Source: Saccharum officinarum | Lineage: Eukaryota > Streptophyta > Magnoliopsida > Poales > Poaceae | Direction: 5' to 3' | DNA: 64,000 nucleotides | Assembly: GCA_020631735.1 (NCBI GenBank) | Contig: CM036201.1 | Span: 78,530,502 to 78,594,501, forward strand | Shown: positions 32,457 to 43,440 of the stretch, one piece after another | How the letters are laid out: each line of letters opens with the position of its first letter | How positions within the stretch are numbered: position 1 is the first letter of the stretch | The notes under the pieces: model-generated | Told to the model about the DNA's origin: nothing | What the model saw: the letters and a program-made list of their open reading frames with translations, nothing else | Database searches by the model: none | Made by a program: the position numbers and the translations under genes

Positions 32457-34360
32457 GCAGCACGCATGACGGGGCGCGCGGCAGCAGTGAGGGGAGTACA
32501 CGTCCGCGTCTAGGACGGGGTTGCCGCAAGGCGCAACGACAGAGGAGGAGGAAGCGGAAGGGATAAGGATGACTGATTTTTTTAATAAACTCGCGGGCAG
32601 AGCGAGCGGTGAGGTAAAGCGCCCGCAACGAGGCGGTGGGCCTGCGGGAGTGTTCGGCTATGTGCTCGTGTCGGACGTAAGACGCGTAGCATTACTGAAA
32701 AAAATGATTTGTGATCAGGTGGGGATTTTTTTTGTTGGAATCACAAGATTGACTGATCTAATTGGCGAGTAATGCATTAATTAGTTTCCATTTGAAAGAA
32801 ATTAAAGGGCTTGAATTTGGATGCATGCATGTCCAATTCTTTCGTAAACAAACGGTTTGTTCGCTTGGACTGAAAATAAGCAGCTGAAACTACTGTTGGC
32901 TGATTTATGTGAGAGAAAAACACTGCTGGCTGACTGAAAATAAGCGGCTGAAAGCTCAAGCGAACAGGCTGAAAAGTAGATTGATTGATTAGTCTTTCAC
33001 AACTCCTTTATTTAGAGAAGGAAAATATGATTTTGTTTCCTTTAGTTACTCTAAATAAAAATAATTGATGATACTTTCGTTATTTAACTTTCACAAGGAT
33101 TACGATCAGAATCCAAACAAACCCTTTCTACTAGCAGTGATGCCTCAAAGAGCCACTCACTGAAGCAGCAGCCAGCAGCACTATGAAAATCACCCTATAT
33201 ATGACCATGCACACATGGTGTGCTCCCACACTATTCTGCCTCTGTTATTATCAAATACAGGAGCAAGAGAAGTGATGGCCACACAAGATACTAGACTAGT
33301 ACTAATACCCCTTTCAGTCGAAGAGCATGACGCCTTGTAGTTTCAGAATTCAGAAACCAGAACCCGCTATTTTAAAAAAATGGTATGACTGTTTTTATTT
33401 ATTCAGATAAGGAACTGACATATCTGAACAGTCTTCTTTGTGGAATGTAATAATATCACTCCTTTCCAAATTGCAGCTGTATCATAAAAGTCAAACCTTT
33501 TTAATTTTGATCAAGTTTTTTATAAAAAAGAAACATTTACATCTTCATCAAATATGTATGTTATGGACACTAGTTTGATACTTTTTTTTTGACAACAGTA
33601 GTTTGATACCTAGATGTTGCTGCACTTCTCTGAAACTCTGTCGAAGTTAAAGTTGGATTTACAAGCCAAAGCCAAAGCGAAGAACTGTAGAACAGGGGGA
33701 GAATATTACACTAGTTCTTGAAAATGAGTTGAACAGGATTTTGATAATAGTGTATCAAAAATAAGTACATTTCAGACAAGCCCGGCCAGTAAATGTTGAG
33801 ATTAATGTTTCCGTTAGGCAGTAGTAATTACTTTTTCAATAAGCACATTGCCTTTTACCTTTCCCTTCGAAATATTTTTCACAAAAAAGCTTTTACGGTA
33901 CACTACAGTGTCGAACAGAAAGTACTAACCATCATTATTTCAAATTGCTTTACTAGAGTTAATGGTTAATTTATAATGCAAGACATACAGAAACATGTCC
34001 CTTGTCCTTGATTGTATCTACTCCTTGCCAGTTCTTAAGTGTTCTTATTGGCGGTACTATTTTGTACATGGAAACAATTTATAGGGCTAGTTAATAGTCA
34101 CGCCGGACGTTTATACTTGCATATATATAACGGAAAACATTTTCTGCACAGTGAGAAGGGAAATGCAAGAATCAAATGCCATGAGTAGCCAACTCTGAAA
34201 TATATGAATTCTTTTAAAGAGGCGTTTGAGTGTTGCACACCCAAAGCATTGACAACACGATAGTGCTCCTGCCGTTAAATTCGGTGTGCACACCAAAAGT
34301 ATTGCTTTCTATTACTAGTGCCTATTATCTCATAGTAATTTTGAACAAAGAAAAAGAATC
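32457..34360. other. Intergenic with MITE remnants
   Basis: Apart from the MITE at 32850-32981 and Stowaway-like scraps near 33460 (CACTCCTTTCCAAATTGC), nothing is recognisable. No frame has family features. Confidence 0.4.
32850..32981. mobile_element. GTTCGCTTGG-family MITE
   Basis: The left GGTTTGTTCGCTTGGACTG and right CTCAAGCGAACAGGCTG are inverted. The centre GTGAGAGAAAAACACTGCTG is shared with the copy at 37225, marking a short grass MITE family. Confidence 0.75.
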
Positions 34361-34364
34361 TCAT

Positions 34365-34750
34365 AGTGTTCCCTCCGTAATATAATAAATTTCAAAAAAA
34401 TTAAGACGAGTTAATGGCAAATGATGAATGTACCCATGTTTTAAACCCAATTAAAAAGTTTCTTTTCAAATTATGATTTTCTTTTTTAATGAACTTTGTT
34501 AAACTAAGAATGAGCATCCCATAAATATATTATAAAAAATTAGAAGTCCTAATGCACTATATTTTAGGACAGACGGAGTAATTCTCTAGCCACTTACACA
34601 AATACTCAAACGATGAATATGCCTATGTGTTAAACCCAATCAAAAAGTTTCTCCTCAAATTATGATTTCCTTTCTAACCAACTTTGTTAAGCTGAGCATG
34701 AGCATCACATAAATATATTATAACAAAATTTAGAAGTCACAATGCACGTA
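34365..34750. repeat. Stowaway-like MITE and duplicated flank
   Basis: CCCTCCGTAATATAATAAAT at 34371 and ATTTTAGGACAGACGGAG at 34562 resemble Stowaway ends. The interior (GTTAAACCCAAT, AAAGTTTCT, TCAAATTATGATTT, CATAAATATATTATAA) is repeated from about 34610 to 34750, giving a diverged tandem copy. Confidence 0.6.
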
Positions 34751-35259
34751 ATTCTCCAACTGCTTACACAAGTGCCTTTTGTCTAACAGTAATTTTGAAC
34801 AAAGAAAAAAAGTCTCATAGCTTGATCAAATATATAAAAAATACCAATGTTTACGATTTGTAATAAATATCAACTAATTAATAGTAGAATATATTTTCAC
34901 AACGAATATATATTGAGAAATGTATAGTATTTTCTATAAATTTAGTTAAATTTTAGAATTTGATTTCTCGCAAAGTGGATGTGCAAATATTTTGTGACGT
35001 AAAGAGTATATCTTTTTATTATTTTGTGACGTAAAGAGTATAAATCTATCCCTTTCTAGATTAATAAAGGAATATAAATATGAAAACTCTCCCTGTCTCT
35101 CTCACGTCACGTGGCCTTGGTCAACATGTGAGTCATCCTCACCCAAGAAAGGCCACGAGAAGAATCCACTAAAAAATCATCACTGTCTCTCCACCCATCC
35201 CTGCAACGTCTGCTGTGCAACATGTGCTAGACAGAGTTTAGTACGCAAAATATTTTAGG

Positions 35260-35704
35260 TCCGGCTACCGTAGCGATTTCGTTTGTATTTATTAATTAGT
35301 GTCTAATCATAGACTAATTAAGCTCAAAAGATTCATCTCGTGGTTTTCTACTTAACTGTGTAATTAGTTTTTTATCTATATTTAATACTCCATACATGTG
35401 TCGAAACATCCCATGTGACCGGGAATCTTGAAATATTTTAGGAACTAAGCCCTTGTTTAGATTGAAGATTTTTTCAACCTGATGAATAGTACTATTTTCG
35501 TTTTATTTGACAAATATTGTCCAATCGTAGACCAACTAGGCTCAAAAGATTCATCTCGTGATTTTGAACTAAACTGTGTAATTAGATATTTTTTTTACCT
35601 ACATTTAGTACTCTATGCAAGCGGCTAAAAATTGATGTGATGGAGAGAGAGTGAAAAAACTTAGAATTTTGAGGTGATCTAAACATGGGCTAAACATGGC
35701 CTGA
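35260..35704. mobile_element. MITE interrupted by a second MITE
   Basis: Sequence from about 35260 (CTAATCATAGACTAATTAAG) belongs to the GGCCTTGTTTAG-type family. Its right terminal repeat GGAACTAA is split at 35448 and resumes as ACATGGCC at 35694. Without the inner element it would read GGAACTAAACATGGCC. The left end is eroded, so the start is approximate. Confidence 0.65.
35449..35690. mobile_element. Tourist-like MITE, TAA target site
   Basis: Ends GCCCTTGTTTAGATTG and CTAAACATGGGC are inverted and flanked by TAA (35446-35448 and 35691-35693). The 242-bp length is identical to the copy at 41846-42087, with the same interior (CAAATATTGTCCAATC, GGCTCAAAAGATTCATCTCG). Confidence 0.85.
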
Positions 35705-35936
35705 TCAGAGAGAGATGCCGTGTCACCTGTATATTGTGATTTGTGAGAGAGAAGTTCTTGCTTGTTTCTGTGCTCGCTGAGAGGCAAGGCAGTACTCCAC
35801 CGGCATGTGGCATTGGATTTGAATGCAAGCGCAGAGGCCAGAGAGCAGCATGTAGCGCAGCGCAGGCCGCCGCAGCTGGACCGTGGACGGGTCTACCACC
35901 CCATCTCCCGCTGCACGGATTCCGATGTAGTAAAAC

Positions 35937-36130
35937 AAAGGGCCCGTTTAGTTGCGAAATTTTTTGGGGAAAAATTCCCGTAACACTTTTCGTTGTTATT
36001 TGGCAAAATTTGTCTAACCATGGACTAAATAGGCTCAAAAGATTCGTCTCGACATTTACAGATAAACTGTATAATTAGTTATTTTTTTATCTACATTTAA
36101 TGTTTAATGCATGCGTTCAAAGATTCGATA
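35937..36130. mobile_element. MITE of the same family, right end lost
   Basis: It starts AAAGGGCCCGTTTAGTTGCG and carries TAGGCTCAAAAGATTCGTCTC and ATAATTAGTTATTTTTTTAT. The right terminal repeat is missing. Confidence 0.65.
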
Positions 36131-36894
36131 TGTCAGTTACTATGCAAAAAAATTTGTCTTTTTTGGGCATCTAGCCATGCGGCTCAGGCCATGCGATGCC
36201 GACTGCCGGTCTGCCCGCTCGGCCCGGCACGGCCGCCCCTCACCACCAGCATTATTACTGCTACTGGTGCCTGGTGGTAGTATCTCGTGTCCTCTTCCCG
36301 TCCTACAGTAATCCCTGCCTGCAAGATCTCCTCCCCTTTTTTTCACCGTTGCTTTGGCCTTTGGCCATCGGTGTTTCTTGCAATTTGCATGCCCTACAAA
36401 AAAAACCGCGGTGGTGTCCCACTGGTAGTCTAGGGTTCTTTCCAAGACACTGCATTAGCAGCACCACTAGTTTAGTACTGCTCCATTGGCTAAGCTTAGG
36501 GCACTGTAAATTACTACTAATACTTGAGCAAACAGTGACGATGCCACTATATTATTCAATTCAATCGATGGCGATCACCCGCGCTTTCCAGCAGGCACTG
36601 TTCCAAATGAGAATCCACAGCCGGCCGCAGAGACCCATCCATTCGCGGTGATGTGATTGTGAGCTTCAGGATCGGACGGACACAGGACGGTGCTTGGCTC
36701 TACTACTGTTGCTGTGCAGATTTTGGCCTTTCCCTGCTCGCCTCCATTGGGAATGCTGCTGGTCTTCCCTTCTCGCACTGGCGTGGGTGGAACTAGCTAT
36801 AGCCCTAGCCCCTAGGATTGGAGACTCTTGCACCTTTTGATGCCACCCAGAAATGGTTTCCGATAGGAGTAGTACAGTGGTGGAGTTTTCCTGA

Positions 36895-37110
36895 TAATGA
36901 TTTCTTTTTGTCTAGATTGCAACTTTTTACAATTTAGACGGTCATAGCATTTTCATTTGTATTTGGTAATTAGTGTTCAATCATAAATTAATTAGGTTTA
37001 AAAGATCCGTCTCGTAAATTACAGACAAACTGTATAATTAGTTATTTTTTACCTACATTTAATACTCTATACATACGTCTAAAAATTGATGTGATAAAAA
37101 AGTGTAAAAT
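36895..37110. mobile_element. Degenerate MITE of the same family
   Basis: Interior family motifs GTTCAATCATAAATTAATTAG and AAACTGTATAATTAGTTATT are clear. The terminal repeats are eroded. It is followed by a Stowaway scrap (CTCCCTCTATCCC, about 37117). Confidence 0.55.
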
Positions 37111-37224
37111 TTTACTCCCTCTATCCCTTTTTTATGTCGCCCGAAAAACGTATCTATAAAAAAACATGATTTTTTTAGAGACAAACGTTCCGAGACGAAT
37201 GGAGTACAATTTACATGAACAACC

Positions 37225-37340
37225 AGCCTGTTCGTTTCGCTGGTTTATTGTGCTGAAAGCACTGTTCGCTGGTTTGTTATGAGAGAAAAACACTGCTGGA
37301 TGGCTGCTGATTCTGCTGATAAGTCCAAACGAACAGGGCG
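37225..37340. mobile_element. GTTCGCTTGG-family MITE
   Basis: CAGCCTGTTCGTTTCGCTGG on the left is inverted relative to CCAAACGAACAGGGCG on the right, with the family centre ATGAGAGAAAAACACTGCTG. Confidence 0.7.
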
Positions 37341-37455
37341 AACACGTTTGTTAAGGAGCTGCCCGTTGCGTGGGGCTGGTGGCTGCTGGTCATCTCGAGG
37401 GAAGAAAAGAGTGAGAAACCCAAACTGACCCGTCCTTCATTTCTCCTCCCGGATC

Positions 37456-37682
37456 CGGGCCTTGTTTAGATGCACCTTAAAAGTTAGAATTTTTTCACTC
37501 TTTCCATCACATCAATCTTTAGAACCATACATGAAATAGTAAATGTAGGTAAAAAAATAACTAATTACACAGTTTAGTTGAAAATCACGAGATAAATTTT
37601 TTGAATCTAGTTGGTACACGATTGAACAATATTTGCCAAATAAGACGAAAGTGGTACTATTTATGTTTTTTTTTTCAGGCCC
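37456..37682. mobile_element. GGGCCTTGTTTAG-family MITE (reverse orientation)
   Basis: It starts GGGCCTTGTTTAGATGC; the interior CTAATTACACAGTTTAGTTG, GGTACACGATTGAACAATAT is the reverse complement of the copies at 35.4 and 41.8 kb. The right terminal repeat is degraded. Confidence 0.7.
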
Positions 37683-38276
37683 TAGGACAAGGTCACAGTC
37701 ACAGTCACAACACTCACAGCCGCAGCCGCAGCCGCAGGAGCCGGAGGGAACAGGAAGGGGATTAGTTCCACCCATCCCATTCAATAGCTCGAGTGGGAAA
37801 GGCAGGAAGCGAGCCCGTTTTTAAAATCCAAATCCACCTCCAGGCTCCTGCCGTTCCTGTGCTGTTCTTGAAGCATCACCATGGGAACCACAAGCACCCT
37901 CGCCCGCTTCTGATGTGGCTGGATTCTTGAAGCCCGCTCGCTGCCTTCGTTTCGCCCCAGTGAGTTCGCGTTCCCCCATTTGACCTGTTCCCTCAAGCTT
38001 CAGTTTCCGTTACGCATTTGAGTCAAGAACAGCATCTTCAGATTGCTGCGGGTTATTACTACACTCTTTTGTGCGGCTACTAGTTTTCTGAATGAGATGT
38101 GGTTGTATATTCTTTGTTTCTCTGAATATTTTTTTTTGGTGTGGATTCTAATAAAGCTCCGTTATTTTCTCCCCCTTTTGCTCCCAATGTTTGATAGGGA
38201 AGGAAGGAAATGAGGTGCGCCAGATCGTGCGGCACTTTCCAGCAAGCTTCCGAAGCTTTGTGATTCGGTGGTAGCC
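37683..38276 (+). promoter_or_regulatory. 5' flank and leader of the TIR-NB-ARC-TPR gene
   Basis: The region goes from a CAGTCACAGTCAC/GCAGCCGCAGCC repeat to GC-rich leader-like DNA. A T-rich tract ending TTTGATAG before GGAAGGAAATGAGG (about 38198) looks like a 3' splice site, so a 5'-UTR intron is possible, but no matching donor could be assigned. No TATA box was identified. Confidence 0.35.
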
Positions 38277-41200
38277 ATGGAGGAGGACGACCGAAAAGCG
38301 CCGAGCTTTCTTGATGTGCCCAAGGATATCCCCATTGCCACCGCCAAGCCCCTCACCATCCGGACCAGCGCCGCCGCATCCGGATGCGGCGGCGGCGGCT
38401 CCGACCGGTCCTGCCCCATCTCACCGGCCATCTCCATCACGCCGCACCTCTACTCGCCGTCGCCGCCGTCGTCCGCGTTCGTCTCCGCGCTGCAGTCCCC
38501 GTACATCTCGCCTCGGGTTCTTGACCCGCCGCCGCCGCCGGAGCCGGAGCCTCAGCCGCGGCAGGAAACCAAGGCCGCCGGCGCCGGCGCCAGCGTCACC
38601 ACCACCGCGGCGCCATCGCCGACGTCGTGCTCCAACGGGTCCGATATCGACGCGCCCAGCGCGTCCCGCACGCCGCCGTCCGAGCGCTACGACTCCAGCG
38701 GCATCGACGCGGCCAAGATTTCCGACGGCGGCGGCGGTGGCGGCGGCGCGGGCGCCCTGCCGCCGCGCGTGTCGTTCTCGTTCCCCGTGCCGCGGGTCTC
38801 CTTCACCAGGGGCTCCGTCGCGTCGCCGTCCTCCAACGCCAAGCTCCGCAGCTGCGACGTGTACATTGGCTACCACGGCAGCGGCGGCCTCTCCAGGTTC
38901 TGCAAGTGGCTCAAGTCGGAGCTCGAGCTGCAGGGCATCGCCTCGTTCGTCGCCGACCGCGCCAAGTACTCGGATTCCCAGAGCCATGAGATTGCCGACC
39001 GGATTATTTGCTCCGTCGCGTTCGGCGTCGTGGTGGTCACCATGTCGAGTTTCCTCAATCCGTTTAGCCTTGAGGAGATCAGATTCTTTGCTCAGAAGAA
39101 GAACCTGGTGCCGATACTGTTTGACACTGAGCCAGCAGAGATCGCCGGGCTTTTCGATGGTAAATTGGAGGATAAGGAAGGGAAGGAAGCGTTTGAAGGG
39201 CTGATGCGATGCCATGAATTCAAGCTTCAGGCGAATGAGAGCAATTCAAGAAGCTGTGTGTCGAGGACAGTTACACTGCTTCAGTCCAAGCTGGGACGGA
39301 AGAATATCGCCGAGAAGGAGAGCGAAGCTTCTGAGGGCCTGCCTTTTCCGCGCAACCGGCATTTTGTGGGAAGGGAGAAGGAGCTGAGCGAAATTGAAGG
39401 CATGCTCTTTGGGTCGACCGTGGATATCCAAGAAGTGGATTGCCCGAGGGCTTCCAGTACAAATGAGAGATCAAGCGGTGTATCTGATGGATTTGCTGAT
39501 GAGGATAGTGATACTGCAAGGAAATCTAATGCCAGGTACATCAGTTTGGAGATGCGCAAGTGCAAGGAACCCACACTGGAGGCTTGGATTGACCCAGTGA
39601 TTGAGTTATCATCTGGTAAAAGCAGAAGCCTGCAGAAGCAGAGATCAAGGCACAGGAGGTCAAGGTTTCGGTGCAACAGCAAGGGCTATAGCGGTGCCAA
39701 CGTAATCTGCATCAATGGTTCTTCTGGCATTGGCAAGACTGAACTGGCATTGGAGTTTGCCTACAGGTACTCACAGAGGTACAAGATGGTACTGTGGATT
39801 GGAGGCGAGGCTCGGTATTTGAGGCAGAACATACTCAATGTATCCATGAATTTGGGACTGGATATCAGCGCTGAGGCTGAGAAGGAGAGGGGTAGGATTC
39901 GGAGCTTTGAGGAGCAAGAGTTTGATGTGTTCCAGCGGGTGAAGCGGGAGTTGTTCCGTGATGTGCCCTATTTGCTCATTATTGACAATCTTGAGAGCGA
40001 GAGGGATTGGTGGGAAGGCAAGGATCTCCATGACTTCATACCAAGGAACACTGGAGCAACACATGTCATCGTGACCACACGTTTGCCACGCGTGATGAAT
40101 CTTGAGCCGATGCAGTTGCCACAGCTCTCCTACATTGATGCGATGGCCTTGATACAGGGGAAAAGAAAGAAGGACTATCCACCTGAGGAAACCGAAGTTC
40201 TCAGAAAGTTTGATGAGCGGTTAGGCAGGCTGAGCTTTGGCCTGTGGGTTGTCGGTTCGCTGCTGTCTGAGCTCATGATTGCTCCTTCCACTCTCTTTGA
40301 GGCTGTTGATAGAATATCGCTGAGCGAGAACTTGTTCCCCATTGGCGCCAATGACGATGGCTTCTGCCGTAACAATTCTTTCTTGATAAAGGTATTGGTC
40401 TTCTGTTTTGCTTTGATGGACCGAGCAAAAGGAGGAAGCCTTACATCAAGAATGGTTATTGCCGGTTCTTGGTTAGCTCCTGCTCCTGTATCATCCACAC
40501 TATTAGCTGCAACAGCGAGCAAGCTACTGATGAAAGGCAGTGGTATGCACCTGTTTGGTGAATCCCTCAAGACTGCATTTCTATGTGGCACACACTGTTT
40601 CCTAGCTCCAAATGGGCGGAAGGCTGAGGTGGAGTCAGCGCTCTTGCTTGTTAATCTTGGGTTGGCAAGAAAGGCAAATCGACACCCTGGTTGCTGGATC
40701 CAATTCCATCCTATCACACAGCTCTTCGGCAAGATCAGGGGAGGTTTGGCACCAACGACTGCAGCAGTGAATGGAGTGATGAGGGCTGGAAACCCCTCAG
40801 TATACTCTGACCACTTATGGGCTAGTGCTTTCCTCGTGTTTGGTTTCAAGTCCGAACCACCCGCTGTTCAGCTTAAAGCTGTCGACATGGTTCTCTTCAT
40901 CAAGAAGACGGCGCTGCCCCTGGCAATCGACTCCTTCATGTCGTTCTCGCGGTGCGGCTCAGCTCTGGAGCTGCTCAAGGTGTGCACCAACGTCCTCGAG
41001 GAGGTGGAGAAGTCGTATGCGTCGCATATGCAGGACTGGAACCGCGGGTCGCTGTGCTGGAGGAAGAAGCTGCAGCTGAACCACCGCGTCGACGAATTCG
41101 TCTGGCAGGAGGTGACGCTGCTCAAGGCGACGCTGCTGGAGACGAGGGCGAAGCTGCTGCTCCGCGGCGGGCTGTTTGACACCGGCGAGGAGCTGTGCAG

Positions 41201-41306
41201 GACTTGCATCAGCATCCGGACTGTCATGCTCGGGCATGGCCATGCCCAAACGTTGGCTGCTCAGGAGACACTGGCGAAGCTGGTCAGGTACAGGAGTAAG
41301 ATCTGA
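38277..41306 (+). CDS. TIR-NB-ARC-TPR (TNP/XTNX-type) protein, intact single exon
   Basis: A 1009-residue protein. I start at ATG 38277 because its context GTAGCCATGGAGG is a strong plant start; no in-frame ATG precedes it nearby. Residues 1-190 are low-complexity Pro/Ala/Gly. From about 192 a TIR domain begins SCDVYIGYHGSGG and holds SLEEI (about 264-268), where the NADase glutamate of plant TIRs would sit. NB-ARC features follow: P-loop GSSGIGKT (about 481-488), kinase-2 LLIIDN (about 565), VIVTTR (about 598) and a GLPL-like GLWVVG. The C-terminus (about 925-1009) has a TPR-like helix pair. No LRR is present. This architecture matches the TNP (XTNX) family, conserved across land plants including monocots, unlike TNL receptors, which grasses lack. 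Arabidopsis homologs are AT5G56220 and AT4G23440. The role is uncertain; an NAD-cleaving or signalling function is inference. Very GC-rich at the 5' end, less so later. Confidence 0.9.
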   Translation: MEEDDRKAPSFLDVPKDIPIATAKPLTIRTSAAASGCGGGGSDRSCPISPAISITPHLYSPSPPSSAFVSALQSPYISPRVLDPPPPPEPEPQPRQETKAAGAGASVTTTAAPSPTSCSNGSDIDAPSASRTPPSERYDSSGIDAAKISDGGGGGGGAGALPPRVSFSFPVPRVSFTRGSVASPSSNAKLRSCDVYIGYHGSGGLSRFCKWLKSELELQGIASFVADRAKYSDSQSHEIADRIICSVAFGVVVVTMSSFLNPFSLEEIRFFAQKKNLVPILFDTEPAEIAGLFDGKLEDKEGKEAFEGLMRCHEFKLQANESNSRSCVSRTVTLLQSKLGRKNIAEKESEASEGLPFPRNRHFVGREKELSEIEGMLFGSTVDIQEVDCPRASSTNERSSGVSDGFADEDSDTARKSNARYISLEMRKCKEPTLEAWIDPVIELSSGKSRSLQKQRSRHRRSRFRCNSKGYSGANVICINGSSGIGKTELALEFAYRYSQRYKMVLWIGGEARYLRQNILNVSMNLGLDISAEAEKERGRIRSFEEQEFDVFQRVKRELFRDVPYLLIIDNLESERDWWEGKDLHDFIPRNTGATHVIVTTRLPRVMNLEPMQLPQLSYIDAMALIQGKRKKDYPPEETEVLRKFDERLGRLSFGLWVVGSLLSELMIAPSTLFEAVDRISLSENLFPIGANDDGFCRNNSFLIKVLVFCFALMDRAKGGSLTSRMVIAGSWLAPAPVSSTLLAATASKLLMKGSGMHLFGESLKTAFLCGTHCFLAPNGRKAEVESALLLVNLGLARKANRHPGCWIQFHPITQLFGKIRGGLAPTTAAVNGVMRAGNPSVYSDHLWASAFLVFGFKSEPPAVQLKAVDMVLFIKKTALPLAIDSFMSFSRCGSALELLKVCTNVLEEVEKSYASHMQDWNRGSLCWRKKLQLNHRVDEFVWQEVTLLKATLLETRAKLLLRGGLFDTGEELCRTCISIRTVMLGHGHAQTLAAQETLAKLVRYRSKI

Positions 41307-41845
41307 GATGAGGTGATGGTGGCCAGACCCTTGCAAGCTTCTTGTATACTGTGACATCCCTCTGCTGTATTACAAAGGGTTCAGAAGTTTTCACGCCCCC
41401 CATTTTTTTTTTCTGAATCTGTTATACCACCAGCTACAGTTTTTTTAGCGATCATCAGTATAATAGCCAAGGTCCTTGATGCCACCATGTGTAACTTATT
41501 TTAACGCAGGTTGGGGCCATGTGTAAGTGGAGGTGTTATGTACAGTACAGTCCATCTGCTATTCAGTAGAACTTCATTTTCGTCTTAGTACCATTGAGCT
41601 TCCCAGGCTGAACTTTCAGAAATCAAGATGTTCTTCCTTTTAACATCTTGAGTTCAGATTTGGTGAGCAAAGAGCTGCATCATACCATAAAGTTGCTGGA
41701 AAGTGCTATGTTTCCTCCAAAAAAACATGCATCTATGGTCAAATCTGATGCCAAACAGCAAGAATCTGTAGTCTTTCTGAAATGTCACCGCACCATCATC
41801 AGGTGGGTGGTAATAGCTATGAACAGTCGTGTTGCTGGTTACCTG
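41307..41845 (+). other. 3' flank of the TIR-NB-ARC-TPR gene
   Basis: Likely 3' UTR and downstream DNA. No canonical AATAAA was picked out with confidence and no other gene is seen. Confidence 0.4.
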
Positions 41846-42087
41846 GCCCTTGTTTAGATCGAAGAAAATTTCAAACTGATGAATAGTACCACTTTCGTCT
41901 TATTTGGCAAATATTGTCCAATCATAGACCAACTAGGCTCAAAAGATTCATCTCGTGATTTCCAACTAAACTGTGTAATTAGTTATTTTTTTTACCTACA
42001 TTTAATACTCCATGCAAGCGGTTAAAAATTGATGGGATGAAGAGAGAGTGAAAAAACTTGGAACTTTGAGGCAAACTAAACAAGGCC
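41846..42087. mobile_element. Tourist-like MITE, CTG target site
   Basis: Ends GCCCTTGTTTAGATCG and CTAAACAAGGCC are inverted and flanked by CTG on both sides (41843-41845, 42088-42090). It is 242 bp, the same size as the 35449 copy and highly similar inside. Confidence 0.85.
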
Positions 42088-42419
42088 CTGATACGCAAAC
42101 TCTCGTGGTGTTTACAAGCTCAGCTTTTGATGCAAGGTTTGTCGGGGAAAACTGCGACGTTCTGATCTCGCGACATTTCACCCAACGAAATGATTCTTTC
42201 GCCGAAAGCAATACGAAGCAGAAAGAAAAAGCAATGTTTTTTTTTTTTACTGAAAGGAAGTAGTAGCAATAGAGGCCTAGAGGGAGGCTAGCAGCAACAG
42301 GCGCAGCCCTTTTGTTCGTCCAAAGGATCTTTCCATGCTCCCTGAACCCTGTGCTAGGTGTTCTTTGAGCTTCGTCTACATGGACAGCAGGACGACATGT
42401 CTGCTCTTCACGCACTTTG

Positions 42420-42439
42420 ACGACGACGACGACGACGAC
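42420..42439. repeat. GAC trinucleotide microsatellite
   Basis: About seven GAC/ACG triplets directly left of a hAT MITE insertion site. Confidence 0.9.
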
Positions 42440-42447
42440 AATGTGAG

Positions 42448-43009
42448 TAGAGATGGCAACGGGTACCCGAAACCCGAGTACCCGACGGGTATTACCCGAT
42501 AAAGAGGCGGGTATGGAATGAATTTTCTACCCGCGGGTATGTTATTGGGCAAAATCCTATACCCATCGGGTATGCGGGTACGGGTGCGGGTGTATACTAC
42601 CCATACCCGCATACCCGCGGGTAAGACATACCCGCAAAAATAACTAGCCAACCTTAGTTATTTTAGCGCATATAAGTCATGAATTTGGTCCATTGAGACA
42701 TCCACTATATTTCTAGTAGATTGTCTTTGTTGTAATGATGTTAATAATATTTGTTAGCATGTTTGTAACTTGTTGGAAACTTAGAATGATTTATTTTTGC
42801 ATGTGACTATTTGATATTTTTAGGTAATTTTCGGGTATGCTATCGGGTACGGGTTACCCGTCGGGTGAGAATTACCCGACGGGTACGGGTATGGAACTAT
42901 TCTTTTACCCGCATGCGGGTACGGGTAACCCGACGGGTAATTTTTTGCGGGTTCGGGTACGGGTACGGGTGAACACTACCCGTCGGGTACGTACCCGTTG
43001 CCATCTTGA
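42448..43009. mobile_element. hAT-type MITE rich in GGGTACCCG, perfect 8-bp TSD
   Basis: The left end TAGAGATGGCAACGGGTACC and right end GTACCCGTTGCCATCTTGA are inverted. AATGTGAG flanks both sides (42440-42447, 43010-43017), an exact 8-bp hAT duplication. Subterminal DNA is packed with CGGGTA/TACCCG units, likely transposase binding sites by analogy with Ac/Ds. It ends about 430 bp upstream of the CLC start codon. Confidence 0.9.
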
Positions 43010-43017
43010 AATGTGAG

Positions 43018-43440
43018 TGACATGCATGTACTCCCAGATCCAAGTGGGCTGTAGTGGAGTGGAGGCCTACCAAACCAACGCGGGTGGTCAATGGGCCGGT
43101 GCCTGTCTTTGTCGGCCCAACCCAACCCAACCCAACCCACCCCACCCGACGACGGGCGCATACTTGCGAATACGAGCTCGCACGGGGGGCTATCTGCAAA
43201 ACACGCGCGCACCCAGCCCGACCCACACCCACCCAGCTTTGCTTTCCTCGTCCGCTTCCCCTCCTCCCTCCTCCGTCTCCGCCCCGTCCCGCGTCGCCCA
43301 TCGCCAACCGCCGACGAGATCCGGCGCGGGAAAACCAGCTCCAGATCCGGCGCCGAGATCGCGGGGCCCGGGAGAGGCCGTACGCACTCTCATGCGATCC
43401 CGTTAAGCCCGGGCCCTCCTCCTCCCGCCGCTGCTGTCCC
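43018..43440 (+). promoter_or_regulatory. Upstream region of the CLC gene
   Basis: It contains a CCCAA pentamer repeat (about 43118-43142) and long C-rich, CT-rich DNA (43240-43300), typical of grass 5' UTRs. No TATA box is apparent. The GGGTACCCG MITE sits directly upstream and may limit the promoter. Confidence 0.45.

Noticed and set aside
38311..39215. Long alternative-frame and antisense frames (297 and 264 residues) over the 5' part of the TIR-NB-ARC-TPR gene
   Set aside because: They are shadows of GC-rich coding sequence; low-complexity Arg/Pro/Ala translations without family motifs.
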